DNA of 64,000 nucleotides, taken from contig NZ_SIHX01000011.1 in assembly GCF_004320525.1 (NCBI RefSeq), positions 62,001 through 126,000 of the forward strand, read 5' to 3'. The DNA comes from Arthrobacter sp. S39 (GTDB lineage Bacteria > Actinomycetota > Actinomycetes > Actinomycetales > Micrococcaceae). Both the position numbers and the translations under genes were made by a program. Of this stretch, positions 16,657 through 28,400 are shown one piece after another (within the stretch, counting starts at the first letter, position 1; each line of letters begins with the position of its first letter). The notes below the pieces were generated by a model. That model was not told the DNA's origin and ran no database searches. It saw only the letters and a program-made list of their open reading frames with translations.

Positions 16657-18183
16657 CTAGGACTCCAGTGCCAGGCGGATCATGGACCAGGACACGGCCG
16701 GCAGTTCGGCGGTGAGCCGGCCGCCGTCGGCCTTGACGCTGCCGTTCTGCGCGGGCAGGACGGACGTCGAGTCATCCGCGGTTGCCTGCCAGTACGGATC
16801 CTTGTTGGCGTACGTGACCGCTTCGATGACCTTGACGTTGCCCAGCCCGGCGACGGCGGCGTCCAGCATCAGAGCGTCGGTCGCCGAGCGGTTCACGGCG
16901 AAGACCACGGCCTCGCCCTTGTCGGCGTCTAGGGTTGCCACGGCGGACAGTGCGGTGAAATCGGCGGTCTTGCCGCCGCTGACCAGCGGGGACTCGACGG
17001 CGAGCTGCAGCACGGTCCCGGCGGCGTGCCGGGACGTCAGCGCGAAGGGGTGGAAGGTGGTCTGCTTCCAGGCCCGGCCGCCCGGCTCCGTCATGATGGG
17101 CGCGATCACGTTGACCAGCTGCGCCAGGCTTGCGGAGTGCACCCGGTCCGTGTTGCGCAGCAGCGTGATGAGAAGATCCCCGACGACGACGGCGTCCGCC
17201 ACCGTGTAGATGTCCTCCAGCAGGACGGGGGCCACGGGCCAGTCCTGGCCGCTGGGTGCCTTCGACTCGCCGCGGCTCATGTGCCACACGTTCCATTCGT
17301 CGAAGGAGATGTTGACCTGCTTCTTGGACTTCTTCACCGACTTCACGTGGTCGATGTGGGCCACGATGTCGCGGATGAAGGAGTCCATCTTGTGTCCGGC
17401 GGCGAGGTGTTCCTGCAGGTCGCCGAAGTCCTCGAAGTACTGGTGCGCCGAGACGAGGTCCACGAGGTCGTAGGTCTCGGTCAGCACCACGCGCTCCCAC
17501 TCGCCGAACGTGGGCATGGTGGGTGCGGAGCTGCCGCAGGCCACCAGTTCCAGGTCCGGATCGATCATCCGCATGCCGCGGGCGGTGTCAGCGGCGAGCC
17601 GGCCGTATTCGAGGGCGTTCTTGTGGCCGATCTGCCACGGGCCGTCCATCTCGTTGCCCAGGCACCACATCCTGATCCCATAGCCGCTCTCGGCGCCGTT
17701 GGCCTTGCGCTGGTCCGAGAAGGCGGTGCCGCCGTCGATGTTGCAGTATTCCAGCAGGTCCAGGGCCTCCTGCGCGCCGCGGGTGCCCAGGTTGACGGCC
17801 ATCATGGTTTCGACGCCGGCCTTGGCGGACCACTTGGCGAACTCGTCCACGCCCACCAGGTTGGGGTCCGTGGAGTGCCAGGCCAGATCCAGGCGGGCGG
17901 GGCGCTGCTCCACCGGGCCCACGCCATCTTCCCACCGGTAGCCGGAGACGAAGTTTCCGCCCGGGTACCGCACGGTGGAGACGCCAAGCTCGCGGGTCAG
18001 CTCCAGCACGTCCGTCCGGAACCCGTCCTCGTCCGCCGTCGTGTGTTCCGGCTCGAAGATCCCGGTGTAGACGCACCGGCCCAGGTGCTCCACGAACGCG
18101 CCGAAGGTCCGGCGGCGGACCGGCCCCACGGTGAAGGACGGGTCGATGGTGACCTTGGCGGCGGCCGACTCTGATGTGCTCAC
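16657..18183 (-). CDS. abfA: Alpha-L-arabinofuranosidase, glycoside hydrolase family 51
   Basis: The 508-residue enzyme releases terminal alpha-L-arabinofuranose from arabinan, arabinoxylan and oligosaccharides. It shows GRCVYTGIFEPEH near the start, VRYPGGNFVSGYRWEDGVGP, and MWCLGNEMDGPWQIGHK, which holds the acid/base Glu in GNE. ISFDEWNVWH carries the nucleophile Glu. The C-terminal beta domain is present (ALTSRHAAGTVLQLAVESP). There is no signal peptide, so it acts inside the cell on imported oligosaccharides, as most GH51 enzymes do. Start GTG 18183 has GAGGAAG upstream; a longer frame to 18228 runs through the promoter. The operator at 18229-18244 resembles that of araB, tying it to arabinose control. 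Confidence 0.95.
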   Translation of the reverse strand: MSTSESAAAKVTIDPSFTVGPVRRRTFGAFVEHLGRCVYTGIFEPEHTTADEDGFRTDVLELTRELGVSTVRYPGGNFVSGYRWEDGVGPVEQRPARLDLAWHSTDPNLVGVDEFAKWSAKAGVETMMAVNLGTRGAQEALDLLEYCNIDGGTAFSDQRKANGAESGYGIRMWCLGNEMDGPWQIGHKNALEYGRLAADTARGMRMIDPDLELVACGSSAPTMPTFGEWERVVLTETYDLVDLVSAHQYFEDFGDLQEHLAAGHKMDSFIRDIVAHIDHVKSVKKSKKQVNISFDEWNVWHMSRGESKAPSGQDWPVAPVLLEDIYTVADAVVVGDLLITLLRNTDRVHSASLAQLVNVIAPIMTEPGGRAWKQTTFHPFALTSRHAAGTVLQLAVESPLVSGGKTADFTALSAVATLDADKGEAVVFAVNRSATDALMLDAAVAGLGNVKVIEAVTYANKDPYWQATADDSTSVLPAQNGSVKADGGRLTAELPAVSWSMIRLALES

Positions 18184-18214
18184 GAAAACTTCCTCGTTTC
18201 TAGTTTTGTACAAC

Positions 18215-18244
18215 GTTATAGAAATCAATTGTTAGCGTTGACAG
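18215..18244 (-). promoter_or_regulatory. Promoter and LacI-type operator of the GH51 gene
   Basis: On the minus strand TGTCAA (18238-18243) and TATAAC (18215-18220) are 17 bases apart, good -35/-10 boxes. The operator (plus strand TTGTTAGCGTTGACAG, 18229-18244) lies across the -35 and the spacer. It matches the araB operator in 13 of 16 positions when aligned as TTGTTAGCGCTCACAA. Repression by the arabinose LacI protein (52963-53985) is inferred. Confidence 0.6.
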
Positions 18245-18552
18245 CACGGTGAGTCAAGGTCTGTTCGGGAGGTGGTTTCCGCCGCTGCTCCTGCTGTAGT
18301 CCGGCCACTGTCTTCGCTCAGCAGGCCTGCTGTCCGGAGCGGTACGGCCGGAATGTGAGTACCCGTCACCAAAACCAAGTACTACCTAATCTGAAAAACG
18401 AGTACCGATTACCCGTTCTCTCTGGTGCCGCCGGGAACTACGTTCAACTGAGAGAACGAACTTGAATTGCTCACTTGGGGGTGTGAGGAAGGGAATGCGA
18501 GCAGGACCCGGATATTGCGGCTTCCCGGCCCCCAGGACCGGGGCAATAAGCG

Positions 18553-18610
18553 GGGCCGGCGACGAGGAGGTCTTTGAGACCAAGGCCTCTCCCCCAGCCG
18601 TCGCCGGCCC
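18553..18610 (+). terminator. Terminator-like hairpin in the leader of the GAF-ANTAR gene
   Basis: Perfect 12-bp arms, GGGCCGGCGACG (18553-18564) and CGTCGCCGGCCC (18599-18610), enclose 34 bases that contain a smaller GGTCT/AGACC hairpin. CTTTCTTC follows, a weak T tract. It lies 60 bp before a gene for an ANTAR protein, a class that binds RNA hairpins and prevents termination. A smaller hairpin (CCCGG/CCGGG) precedes it near 18525-18545. A 54-codon frame (18495-18659) crosses it and may be a leader peptide. The rest of the 18245-18669 gap shows nothing else clear. Confidence 0.5.
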
Positions 18611-18669
18611 TTTCTTCGCGCCGCCCGGCCCTCCGTACGTCACCCCGCCCGGCAGTTGATGACCGGGCC

Positions 18670-19467
18670 ATGAACAGTCCGTGCACGCCGTCTCCGGCCC
18701 CGATCGATGGGACGGAAGTAACCCGCGGCGCCGTCGACCTCCCGGGAGTGGACAACCTCCGCGACGGGCTTTTGCTCGACCTTTTGACGGGCGCCCAGAG
18801 CCTTGCGGAGTCACTGGACACGCTGGCCCGGATGGCCGGGGCAACGCTGAGCCAGGCCTCGGGAGGCGCCGCCGACTGCGCTGTGGTGCTGTCCGCCGGC
18901 AAGCACACCACAGTGGCGGGCACGGCCGGCCACCCACGCGCGCTGGCCTCGCGGGAACTGGAACTGGGCGAAGGCCCGCTGACTGATGCCCTGGCCACGG
19001 GACTCCCGGTGGCGGCAAACCATCTGGCCACGGATCTCCGCTGGCCCCACTACAGGCGCCACGTGAGGCCCGCCGGCTACAGGAGCGTCCTGGCCGTGCG
19101 GCTGCGGCTGGACGACGGAGCACAGTCGGCACTTGCGTTTTTTGCCGCCAGGACGGCGGCATTTCCGCAGGCCGTCGTCGCCGCTGCCCTCGGCTTTGCG
19201 GACCTCGCATCGCGTAGCCTCAGCCTGGTCCTGGAGCTCCGGGAAGCCCGGACCTCCGCGGCAGATCTCCGCTCGGCGCTGGAGAGCCGGACCTCCATCG
19301 ACATCGCCTGCGGGGTGATCATGGCGGAGAACCGGTGCTCGTACCGGGAGGCGTTCGGCATCATGTCCAAGGCCTCCAGCCACCGGAACATCAAGCTCCG
19401 CAAGGTGGCCGAGGACATCCTGGACAACCTCCCGGAAGGCGCCCCCCGCACCCACTTCGACCACTGA
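18670..19467 (+). CDS. GAF and ANTAR domain protein (RNA-binding antiterminator type)
   Basis: This 265-residue cytosolic regulator has a GAF-like sensor domain (about residues 35-185: LARMAGATLSQASGGAADCAVVL ... RSVLAVRLRLDDGAQSALAFFAAR) followed by a C-terminal ANTAR domain (about 195-255: LRSALESRTSIDIACGVIMAENRCSYREAFGIMSKASSHRNIKLRKVAEDIL). This order is common in actinobacteria. ANTAR domains bind paired hairpins in nascent RNA and block transcription termination when activated. The ligand of the GAF domain is unknown. ATG 18670 is chosen; upstream codons in the same frame do not look coding. The leader holds a terminator-like hairpin, so it may control its own expression. The stop is only 10 bp from the end of the convergent giant gene. 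Confidence 0.85.
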   Translation: MNSPCTPSPAPIDGTEVTRGAVDLPGVDNLRDGLLLDLLTGAQSLAESLDTLARMAGATLSQASGGAADCAVVLSAGKHTTVAGTAGHPRALASRELELGEGPLTDALATGLPVAANHLATDLRWPHYRRHVRPAGYRSVLAVRLRLDDGAQSALAFFAARTAAFPQAVVAAALGFADLASRSLSLVLELREARTSAADLRSALESRTSIDIACGVIMAENRCSYREAFGIMSKASSHRNIKLRKVAEDILDNLPEGAPRTHFDH

Positions 19468-19477
19468 GCCAGGGGTC

Positions 19478-22400
19478 TCAGGCACCGGCCTGCCTCCGTG
19501 CCCGGGAAATTTCCTGCGGGGATTCCGTGGTGGCAGCCCCCGGCGCTGCCACCACGGAGGGTCCTGCCTCGTCGTTGGTGATGGTCACCAGGCCGTAGCC
19601 GTCGGCGAGGTTGAAGTCCGGGCCTGCCAGCAGCTGGACCATGAACTGCTCGTTCGATTCGTAGAGCATGTCGCCGTAGACGGTCAACGTGATGGTGGCC
19701 GTAGTGGTATTGGCCGCGAAGGTCACGGTGCCGGAAGCGGCGGCAAAATCGGAGCCAGCACTCGCGCTGCCGTCCACGGTCCGCCAGTTGACGGTCAGGG
19801 GCGTGCCTTGCGGCTGGTTCAGCGTCAGCGTGATCGTCACCGTCCTGCTTCCGCGGTTGCCCTCCGCCACGGTGGCGTCGCCGATCCGGACTTCGCGCGG
19901 GATGACGGCCGGCGGGGTGAACTGGCGGTCGTCGGTGCGGAAACGGAACCGGTCGAAGGAGGCGGCAGCGTCGGTACCTGAAACAGACTTGCCCAGGACG
20001 CCGGTGCGGCCGTCCGCCACGGAGGAATTGAAGACCCGGCTGGTGACCACCTGGCCGTTCAGTGTCAGAGTGACCACGGTGGCCTTGAGGACCAGGTTGA
20101 GTGTCTGCTCGCTGCCGGCGGCGATGATACGGGCGATGGCCTGGTCCACCACCCAGCCGCTGCGCAGGGTGGCATGGCCGATCAGGATCCGCTGTCCCGG
20201 AACGTCGAGGACCACGAACTTGTAGTCGTTGGCCGCGTAGTAGTCGAAGATGATGCCGGTGACGCCGAGGGCCCGGAACGTGGCTTCGACCTCGACGTAG
20301 GAGAGGCTGTCGATGCCAACGCTGCCGAATTGGGCGGCCGACAGGGCGGGCGTTCCGGCGGTGGCGGTGCCCACGTACCGGCCGGCGTCGGTGGTCCACG
20401 AACCTGCCACCGGCGTGAATGCCTCGGCCGCTCCGTCGTCGAAGTATTCGGTGCGGTCCAGCGAGATTTCCGGCGAGATGACTGTCAGGGCGATGTTGTC
20501 GAACCAGCCGCGGGCCTGCTGCGAGCCGAAGCCCACCAGTCCCTTGTTCAGGGCCACGGCGTCGCCGTCCACGTAGCGCGCCGGGAACTGGTGGCTGAAG
20601 GCGTTCTTGCCGTCGATGGTCACCGTGACCACCAGGCCGTTGACCACCACATTCAGGTTGTAGAACTTGCCGGCGCTCACCGAGCCGGGGACGGAGGCCT
20701 GGGCGTCGTACCACCAGCCGGACGCGTTGCGTTGTCCGATCACCATTTTGTTGATCGAGTCGTCCACGCCCGCGAACTTGAAATCGTCCGGGGCAAAGTA
20801 GTCGAAGATGATGAACGCGTTGGCCTTCCAGCCGCCCACGGCCTTGTCCATCGAGATCTTCGCCGCGAGCTCGTAGTAGACGGACTTGTAGGCGTCCGAG
20901 TACCAGACCGCGACGGCGTCCTGTCCCCAGCCTGTGGCCGTCACCTTGAGCAGGCCGTTCTGGACGGTGAACGCGCCCGAGTCGGTGGCGAAGCCCTGGA
21001 GCGTGCCGTCGTTGAAGTCGGCCCCGCGCAGGGTGTCGCGCCGTCCGCCGGGGATGTTGCCGGCCTGGGGATCCGTGGGGCCGCCGGTCTGGGTCTGCCA
21101 CTGCCCGTGGTCATGCTGGGTGATGAGGCCCAGCTCGCCGTCGGGTTCACCGTTGCGGACGGCATCGTTGCCGGTGTCCGCCGCCCGGGTGGGGTCAGCG
21201 CCCTGGCTGCGGGACAGCGCGTACAGGAACATGGGCAGCTGCGGTTCCACCTGGCGGCTGACCGTGGCGATCCCGAACGGCGCGAACGGCACCAAGTAGC
21301 TGTTGAACTCGCCCACCCAGTCGATGAGCCGGTCGCCGCCGGTGTTGCCGATCAGGATGTCCAGGCCGGCGCCGCCGTAGACCCGGTCCTGGTAGCTGGA
21401 GTTCACGCCGTCGGGGACGTCGTTGAGGCCGTTGTTGCTGGTGAGCAGGTCGTCGGCATTGGAGAGGTCGTTGCCCCAGCCGGCCCAGATGGTGTCCTTG
21501 CCCGTGCCACCCACGGACCAGTCGTTGCCCAGGTCCCCGAAGATCGCGTCGTCGCCGTCGGAGGGCTGGTTGCTGATGGTTCCGGTGCAGTTGCCCTGGT
21601 TGTCGACGGCGATGCAGGCCGTCACCCAGTTGCCGGAAGCGGCGTCGTTGTTCAGGAAGAACTGGCGGGCCCACGGCGGGGTCACGCCCTTCCAGACGCT
21701 GCCGTCCGCGTTGAACAGGATCACCCGGCGCGGATCGTATTCGTCGTAGAGGAGGAACTCGCCCAGCCGGAGTTCGTTGTGGTTGTTGCTGTGCCAGGCG
21801 TTCGTGTCGGCCCCGAAGTGCAGGACGTCGCCCGGGTTATAGGGGTGCAGGAAGTCGATCAGCTCCAGGCCCACCGGGTTGCCGTTGGCGTCGAAGTGCT
21901 GGGCGTAGGAGGTGCCGAGCGCTTCCGATCCGGAGATGGCGTCGTCGCCGGCGCCGCCGTGGATGAAGTCGCCGCCCCAGCCGCCGAAGATGATGTCGTC
22001 CGAGTTGTTCGCATCGAACAGGGGCTGGTCGGCTACATGGTGCTGGCTGGCGTTGACGTTGTCGCCCAGGTTGTACGGGGTGAGGTCCACGGCCTTGGCC
22101 AGCTGCCCGGCGACATTGATGGTGGCCGTCTGCACCTGGCCCGGGGTGTAGATGAACTCGTTGAGCACATCCCCTTCGCTGGTGCGGGTGTCCGGGTCCA
22201 CGGTGCGGAACCTGTAGACGCCGTAAAGCGGCTCGCTCAGCTGCGTGCACACCGCGCTGGAGGCGGTAGAGCAGCCGGTGTTGCGGCTGGTGAAGATCCG
22301 GCCGTCGTCGCCCAGGATGCCGTCAGTCCCGGTGCCGCCGGAGATCCAGTCGTTGCCCCAGCCGCCGATCAGGTCGTCGTCCTGCGCGTCGCCGTAGATG

Positions 22401-25400
22401 GCGTCGTGGTCGGCGCCGGTGTACACGGTGTCGTCGCCGGATTCGCCGTGGACCTCGTCGCGGCCGCCGATCTGGAGGTACTTCCAGGTGCCGGTGGCGG
22501 TGTCCAGGATGAGCGAACAGGTGGGCTGTGTGGGTGACCCGTTGCAGTCCGAGCCTGCGCCCTGGCCGAAGTTGGCGGGAACGAAGTCCGGCCCGCCCGG
22601 GGTGTAGTCGAGCAGGTGGACGCCGCGGACAACGATCGTCTGGGTCCCGTAGGTGTCGTAGTTGAAGGTGACATAGTTCGCCGCGCCGGCCGTGCCTGCC
22701 GGGTTGATGTCCGTGTGGTTGACGCCGACGATCCGGATGATGCGGCCGTTGTCCGCCACGATCGTGTCCGCGTCGCGGGCGTGCATGTTGGCGGGGAGGG
22801 TGTTGTCCGCCAGGATGCCACCGGCCAGGCCAGGGGTTCCGGCGATGCCGCTCACCTGGTTGTTGATGGCGATCTGCGTGCCGGCGCCGCCGAACAGGAG
22901 GTCGGCGCCGCGGTCGTCGCCGGGCAGGTAGGCCAGCGCCGGGAACGGCAGGCCGTCGGGTCGGAGCTCCGGGGTGGTGAGGGAGAAGAAGTCGCTGCTG
23001 CCGCCCACGATGTCGTCCTGGCCCAGTCCCCCGAAGACCACGTCGTTGCCGGCGTTGCCCTCGAGGTAGTCCTCGCCGTCGGTGGCTGCCTCGAAGGAGG
23101 CGATGACCGTGAGCACGCCGGTGAAGTCACAGACCACGTTGCCGGGCGTTCCGGTGCAGCCCAGGGGGGTGCGGGAGGCGCCCACGTGGTAGCTGGGGGT
23201 GGTGTCGTCCACCATGCGTGCGAAGGCCTGCTCGATGCCGCCGTCGCCCTGGATGACGTCGTTGCCGAGCTGGCCCAGGATCACGTCGTGGCCCTGGCTG
23301 CCGGCGAGGTAGTCGTTACCGAAGCTGCCTGCCCACTTGCTGCCCGCGTCCGAGGCGAAGTCGTGGAACAGGTTGGTGACGTCGTATTCGGCCCACCAGG
23401 GTGCCCCGTCCGGATCGCGGTAGGCACGCGGTGTGCCGTCCACCAGGAGGAGCCCGCTGTTGTCCTGGTTGACCGTCCCGCCGCAGGCGTTGGCCTGGTC
23501 CGTGCGGCTGTACAGGAGCGTCCCGCAAAGGGTCTGGAAGTGCGGGCTGGTCCAGTCGCCGATGGTCCGCAGCAGGTAGGCGTTGTCACCCAGGACAAGG
23601 TCGTCGGCTTCGTCGCCGTCGGCCATGTCGTGCCCGGCGCCGCCGATGACCAGGTCCCGGCCGAGGTTGCCGAAGATGATGTCGTCGGCGCCGCGCTGCA
23701 GGTTGCGGGACTCGACCGCCAGGACGGTGGCGAGCGCCGTCGTCTGGATCTTCTGCAGGCGGGCGTCCGGTTCGTTCGGGTCGGCCACGTTCTGGAGGAT
23801 GGCGCCGTGGTCGCCGAAGATGATGTCGTCGTAGGCACTCTCCGGGCCTGCAGCGACGGTGCCGGCGCCCTCGCCGAAGATCAGGTCACGGCCGGCCACC
23901 AGGAGGTCGTCGCGTACCGGTGAGGAGTAGGGCTGGATGGTGGTTCCGTTGTTCAGGAAACCCGCACCGGTGACCGAGGGCCGGGGGCTCTGGTCGACGA
24001 CGGCTATGTCCAGCGCCCGGGTGAAGACGTTCACGTTGACGCCCGAATCACCGTAGATGTGGTCCACCCCGCGCAGGCCGCGGATTTCGTCGTCGCCCGA
24101 GCCGCCGGCCAGGTGGTCGCCGGCCTGGCTGCCGATGATGAGGTCGTCGCCGAGTCCGCCGAAGGCCGTGAAGCCGACAGTGGGCAGCTGGGCCGCCGCG
24201 AGGTGGGCGAAGAGGCCGGAGGCGTCGATGATGTCGTTGCCGGCGTAGTCATAGGGGTTGGCCAGGCCCAGCATCCACTCGTCGTCCTCGTTCTCCGCAT
24301 CCGGGATGTGGAGGAAGGGGTCGAAGGGCTTGGGGCCGAACTCCATGCCCAGCACGTCGTACGGGCGGCCGGAGTACCAGACGCCGTCCTGGCTGGTGTC
24401 GCCGTAGACCACCAGCGGCGAGCCCGGGCCGGCCGTGGCGTTCAGGTCGCAGGGCACGCCGTCTACGGGAGCGACGATGTTGCAGACGGTGATCACATCG
24501 CCGCCGATCAGCAGCCCGCCGTCCCGTGCCGCGTCAAACGCGGTGACCGTGAAGACCGGTGCGTCCCAGATGGCCACGCCGGCCGCGTTGAGGTGGACGG
24601 TGGGCTGCAGTGCCGCGTTCCAGAACGTCATGGTGCTGGCCGTGAGGGCCTTGATGGTGAACGGGCCGGCCAGGCCGCTGATGCGGACCTGCATGCCCAC
24701 TTTGAAGCCGTCGGCCAGGAAGGAGCCGCCGTCGGTGCGGAGCAGGTAGTCGGTGTGCAGCTGCATGGTGCCGCTGGCGGTCAGCGCCACGGGCTTGGCC
24801 ACGTGCACGTCGGTGGGCAGCACGGTGGCGGGGCCGCCGTAGAGAGGGCCGGAGAGGTACATGACCGACCCTTCGCCGCAGTGCGGGAACGGATCGTCGA
24901 ACGGGCATGCCGCGTTACCGAAGCCCAGGATCATCCGGGTGAACGACTCCCCTGCCAGCTGGATGTGCTGCGGGCCGTGGCCGTAAGGGTCCAGGGCGAA
25001 GTAGCCGCTGCCGGGCAGGTAGGCTGTCAGGCCCCAGGGCAGTCCGTCGAGGCGGGTCAGGACCAGGCCCGTGCCCGCCGGGGCACCAACGCCGTTGCCA
25101 ACACCCGGGGCGGAGCGTTCCATGTCGAAGACGTTCTGCATCAACGAGTTGCCGCCGCCGTGGACGGTGGTCAGGCCGCCGTGGGGGCCGGGGACGAAGA
25201 CGTTGTAGTTGCCGTTGAGGGCAGGCAGGGCGTCCCCGCGGGCCAGTGTCAGGGTGAGGGCACTGACCTCGGTGAGCCGCCAGGCGCCCGTGACGCCCTG
25301 GATCATGACCAGCTGGCCTGCCACGAAGCCGTCGGCGACCCAGCTCCCGCCCGCCCGGATGACGGTTCCGCCGTCGTTCTGGGCGTTGGGGACGGTAGTG

Positions 25401-28400
25401 ACGGCGCCGGTGAAGGCGACCGGCACATCCGCGGCGATGACGGTCCGCGGTGCGGTGGAGGCTCCTGCGGCAGGTCCGGAGAGCTGCAGCAGGTACATCA
25501 CCGTGTTGTCCGTGGTGTCCGTGGGGTCGTCGTCGCCGAAGCCCACCGCCTTCCAGGTGCCGGTGAGCCCGCTGATGGTGACGGGCTGGCCGACCAGGAA
25601 GCCCTGGGCCTTCCAGTCGAACGGTGCGGGGCGGCTGAGGCGGTGCGTGGACCCGAACTGGCCTCCGGAAGCGGCCAGCGCCACGGTGCCGGTGAGCTTG
25701 ACGGCGTCGTCCGGCTGCAGGGTGCCCTGGATGTCCAGGCGGTCGTTGCCGTAGCCGAGCATCAGGTTGATGATCTCGATGGTGGACTTGGCGCCGTTGG
25801 TAACGAACTCTCCATCAACGAACTGGACTGTGCCGTAGCTGATGCCGCCCGGGAACACCTGCGGTTCGCCGAAGGTCTGTCCGTCGGCTCCGCCATACGC
25901 GGCGCCGAAGTCCAGGTCCTTGGCCATGTTGAAGCCCTTGAGGGAGGTGCTGTTCATAACGCCGCGGCCGTTGGCCTGGGAGGAGTCGTTGTAAATGTTC
26001 AGGATGTCGATCTGCTTGCTCTCCGGCGCCTGGGTCGCGATCGCGAAGAGCGGGCCGTCCTGTTCGCCGGGGAGCTTGAGCCCCAGCTGGAGCGTGCGGT
26101 CGGCGCCGGTGACGCCGCCTTCCACGGCGAGCGGGCCGCGCAGCCGGGAGACCAGGTGCTGGCCTGCCGGGAAGATCTTCACGCCCTGCCGCTGCAGCGG
26201 CTGTTCGTAGGCGACGTCGGCCTCGAGTTCGATGAACTGTTCCTGGTACCAGTTTGCGGCGTTGAAGTTCACGACGGCGGCGATCCGCACCACGGTGAAC
26301 GCTCCGGCGCCGAAGCCGGCCAGGGAGTCGCCGCTGAGCAGGAAGCCGCGCAGTTCAAGTTTCTCGTCGTGCCCGGCGTTGTCGCCGCGGATGACGGCGA
26401 TCTTGGCCCGGATGCAGGTGCCGGCCTGGCAGATCTCCACCCACTGGCCTTCGCTGAAGCCGTCGGCGAGCCAGCTGCCGCCCGTGGGGCCGGCGATGGG
26501 CCGGACCAGGCGCCAGGCGCCGTCCACGAACTCCGTGGAGGCGGTGCCGTCCCACACTCCGGAGCGGGTCAGCCGGTTGATGCTGATGCCCGCACCGCCG
26601 GGGCACGCCGGTACGGAGGACAGGACCATGCTCTTGCCGTCCAGGGCGACGGACAGGATGGTGAAGATGGTGGCGCCGCAGCCGGAGATGGTGATCCGCT
26701 GCCCGGCCGCGAAGCCTTCGTCGCTGAAGCTGCCAAGGTCGCTGCCGTTGGCCCGGCTGATGGTGGAACCGGCGATGGCGAGGGCCCCGAGGAAGGCCCG
26801 GGCCGGGATGTCGCCGCCGATCACCTGGTAATCGGCCGGGGTCACTGCCACGCCGCCAACGGACACCACGTCCACCAGGCCGTCCGGGATCAGAGCAATC
26901 CGGACATCCCCGTTGGGGGCCTTGGTGAGCCTGATCGTGTAGCCGTCCGTGCCGCCGGGGATGGTGCAGGCGGTGTTGCCGCACTGGATCACCACGGTGT
27001 CCGTACCGGTGGGGATGCTGACCACATTGGGGGTCTCGTCGTCGTACACCAGCACGTCAGTGCGCTGCAGCCCGCTGCGCAGGTTCGGGAACGGGTAGGC
27101 GGCGGCCGCCGCGGGGGCGGTGAGCACGGTGTCGAGTTCGTAGTTGATGACCGCCGTCAGCGGGTCACCCGGGTCGCTGTTCGGGCGGGCATTGACCACG
27201 ATCCGCAGCGGGGTGTTCCAGTTGCCGGCGTTGAAGCTGACCGAGTAGTAGGTGCCGCCGTTGCCGTCGGAGAAGGCGAGCCAGCGGCCGGCCGGGACCA
27301 GGCTGAAGTCGAGCTGGATGAGGCGCTGGCTGTCCGCGTCCATCCGGATCTTCACCCAGATGGTGTGTCCGGCGGCCGGTGCCTTGGCCAGGGTGAGCAG
27401 GAGGTCGTCGGTGCGCTGCGTGAGGGTGCTGCCTTCGATGACCAGGGTGCGGCCGTCCAGGGCGGTGCCGCCGGGCTCCACCTCGGTGACGTACACGCCG
27501 GGGGTGTCGTTGTCGTAGACCAGGGCGTTGACCTGGCGGACGGCGGCCCGGTGGAAGCGGGCGTCCTGGCTGATCACGCTGTGCTGGAGGACCACGGTGC
27601 GGTCGCCCTCGGCGCGGGGATCGTCCACGGCCCAGAGGTAGACACGCTGCGGCACGTTCCAGGTGCCGTTGGTGAACGTCAGGGTCACGGCCCGGCCGTT
27701 CTCGTCCACCACTGTGCCGTTGACCACGTAGTGGCGCTGGAACTCGGCGAACTCGTCGCACTGGGTGTCCGCGGTCCCCACGCACAGCCACACGGTGTCG
27801 CCCAGGCCGTTGGGCAGCGGAACCGGGTTGATGAGGCTGCCGTCCGCTTCCTGCGACGGCGGGAAGGCGGCGGAGACGGTGACGTAGACGTTCGACGTCG
27901 GGGCCACCGCAAGCTCCACGGTGTAGTACGCGTAGCTCCTGATGACGTCCGTGCCGGCCGCGCCTTCGCGGACCCGGGTGCCGCCGGTGCCTTCGCGGAT
28001 CACCACGATGCCGCGGTCCTGGGTGGCCAGGTTGTACGGGACGCCGTCGGCGGTGAGGCCGTCGTAGCCGGGGTCCGTGGGCGAGGTGACGATGTGGTCC
28101 ACGGCGCCGCTGAGGCCCTCGAGTTCGCGGGTGACGATGTCCGCCGTGACGTCGCCGGTCACGCTGATCATGTCCGAGCCGAGACCGCCGATGATCCGGT
28201 AGGCCACCCCGTACGCGGTGGACTGGACGAAGAACTGGTCGTCGCCTTCCAGGCCGTCCACCTCCACCACTTCGATCGTGGCGTATTTGACGTTCAGGCC
28301 GGCCCCGAAGATGCCCTTGTCCGTGATGGCGAAGTCGTCCGCGAACTCGGTGCCCAGGATGACCAGCTTGTCGAAGCCGGTGCCGCCGTCCACGTTGACG

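Noticed and set aside
18462..18659. A 65-codon protein gene starting at TTG 18462
   Set aside because: It runs straight through a 12-bp hairpin, starts with a rare codon and shows no family. It is kept only as a possible leader peptide from 18495.
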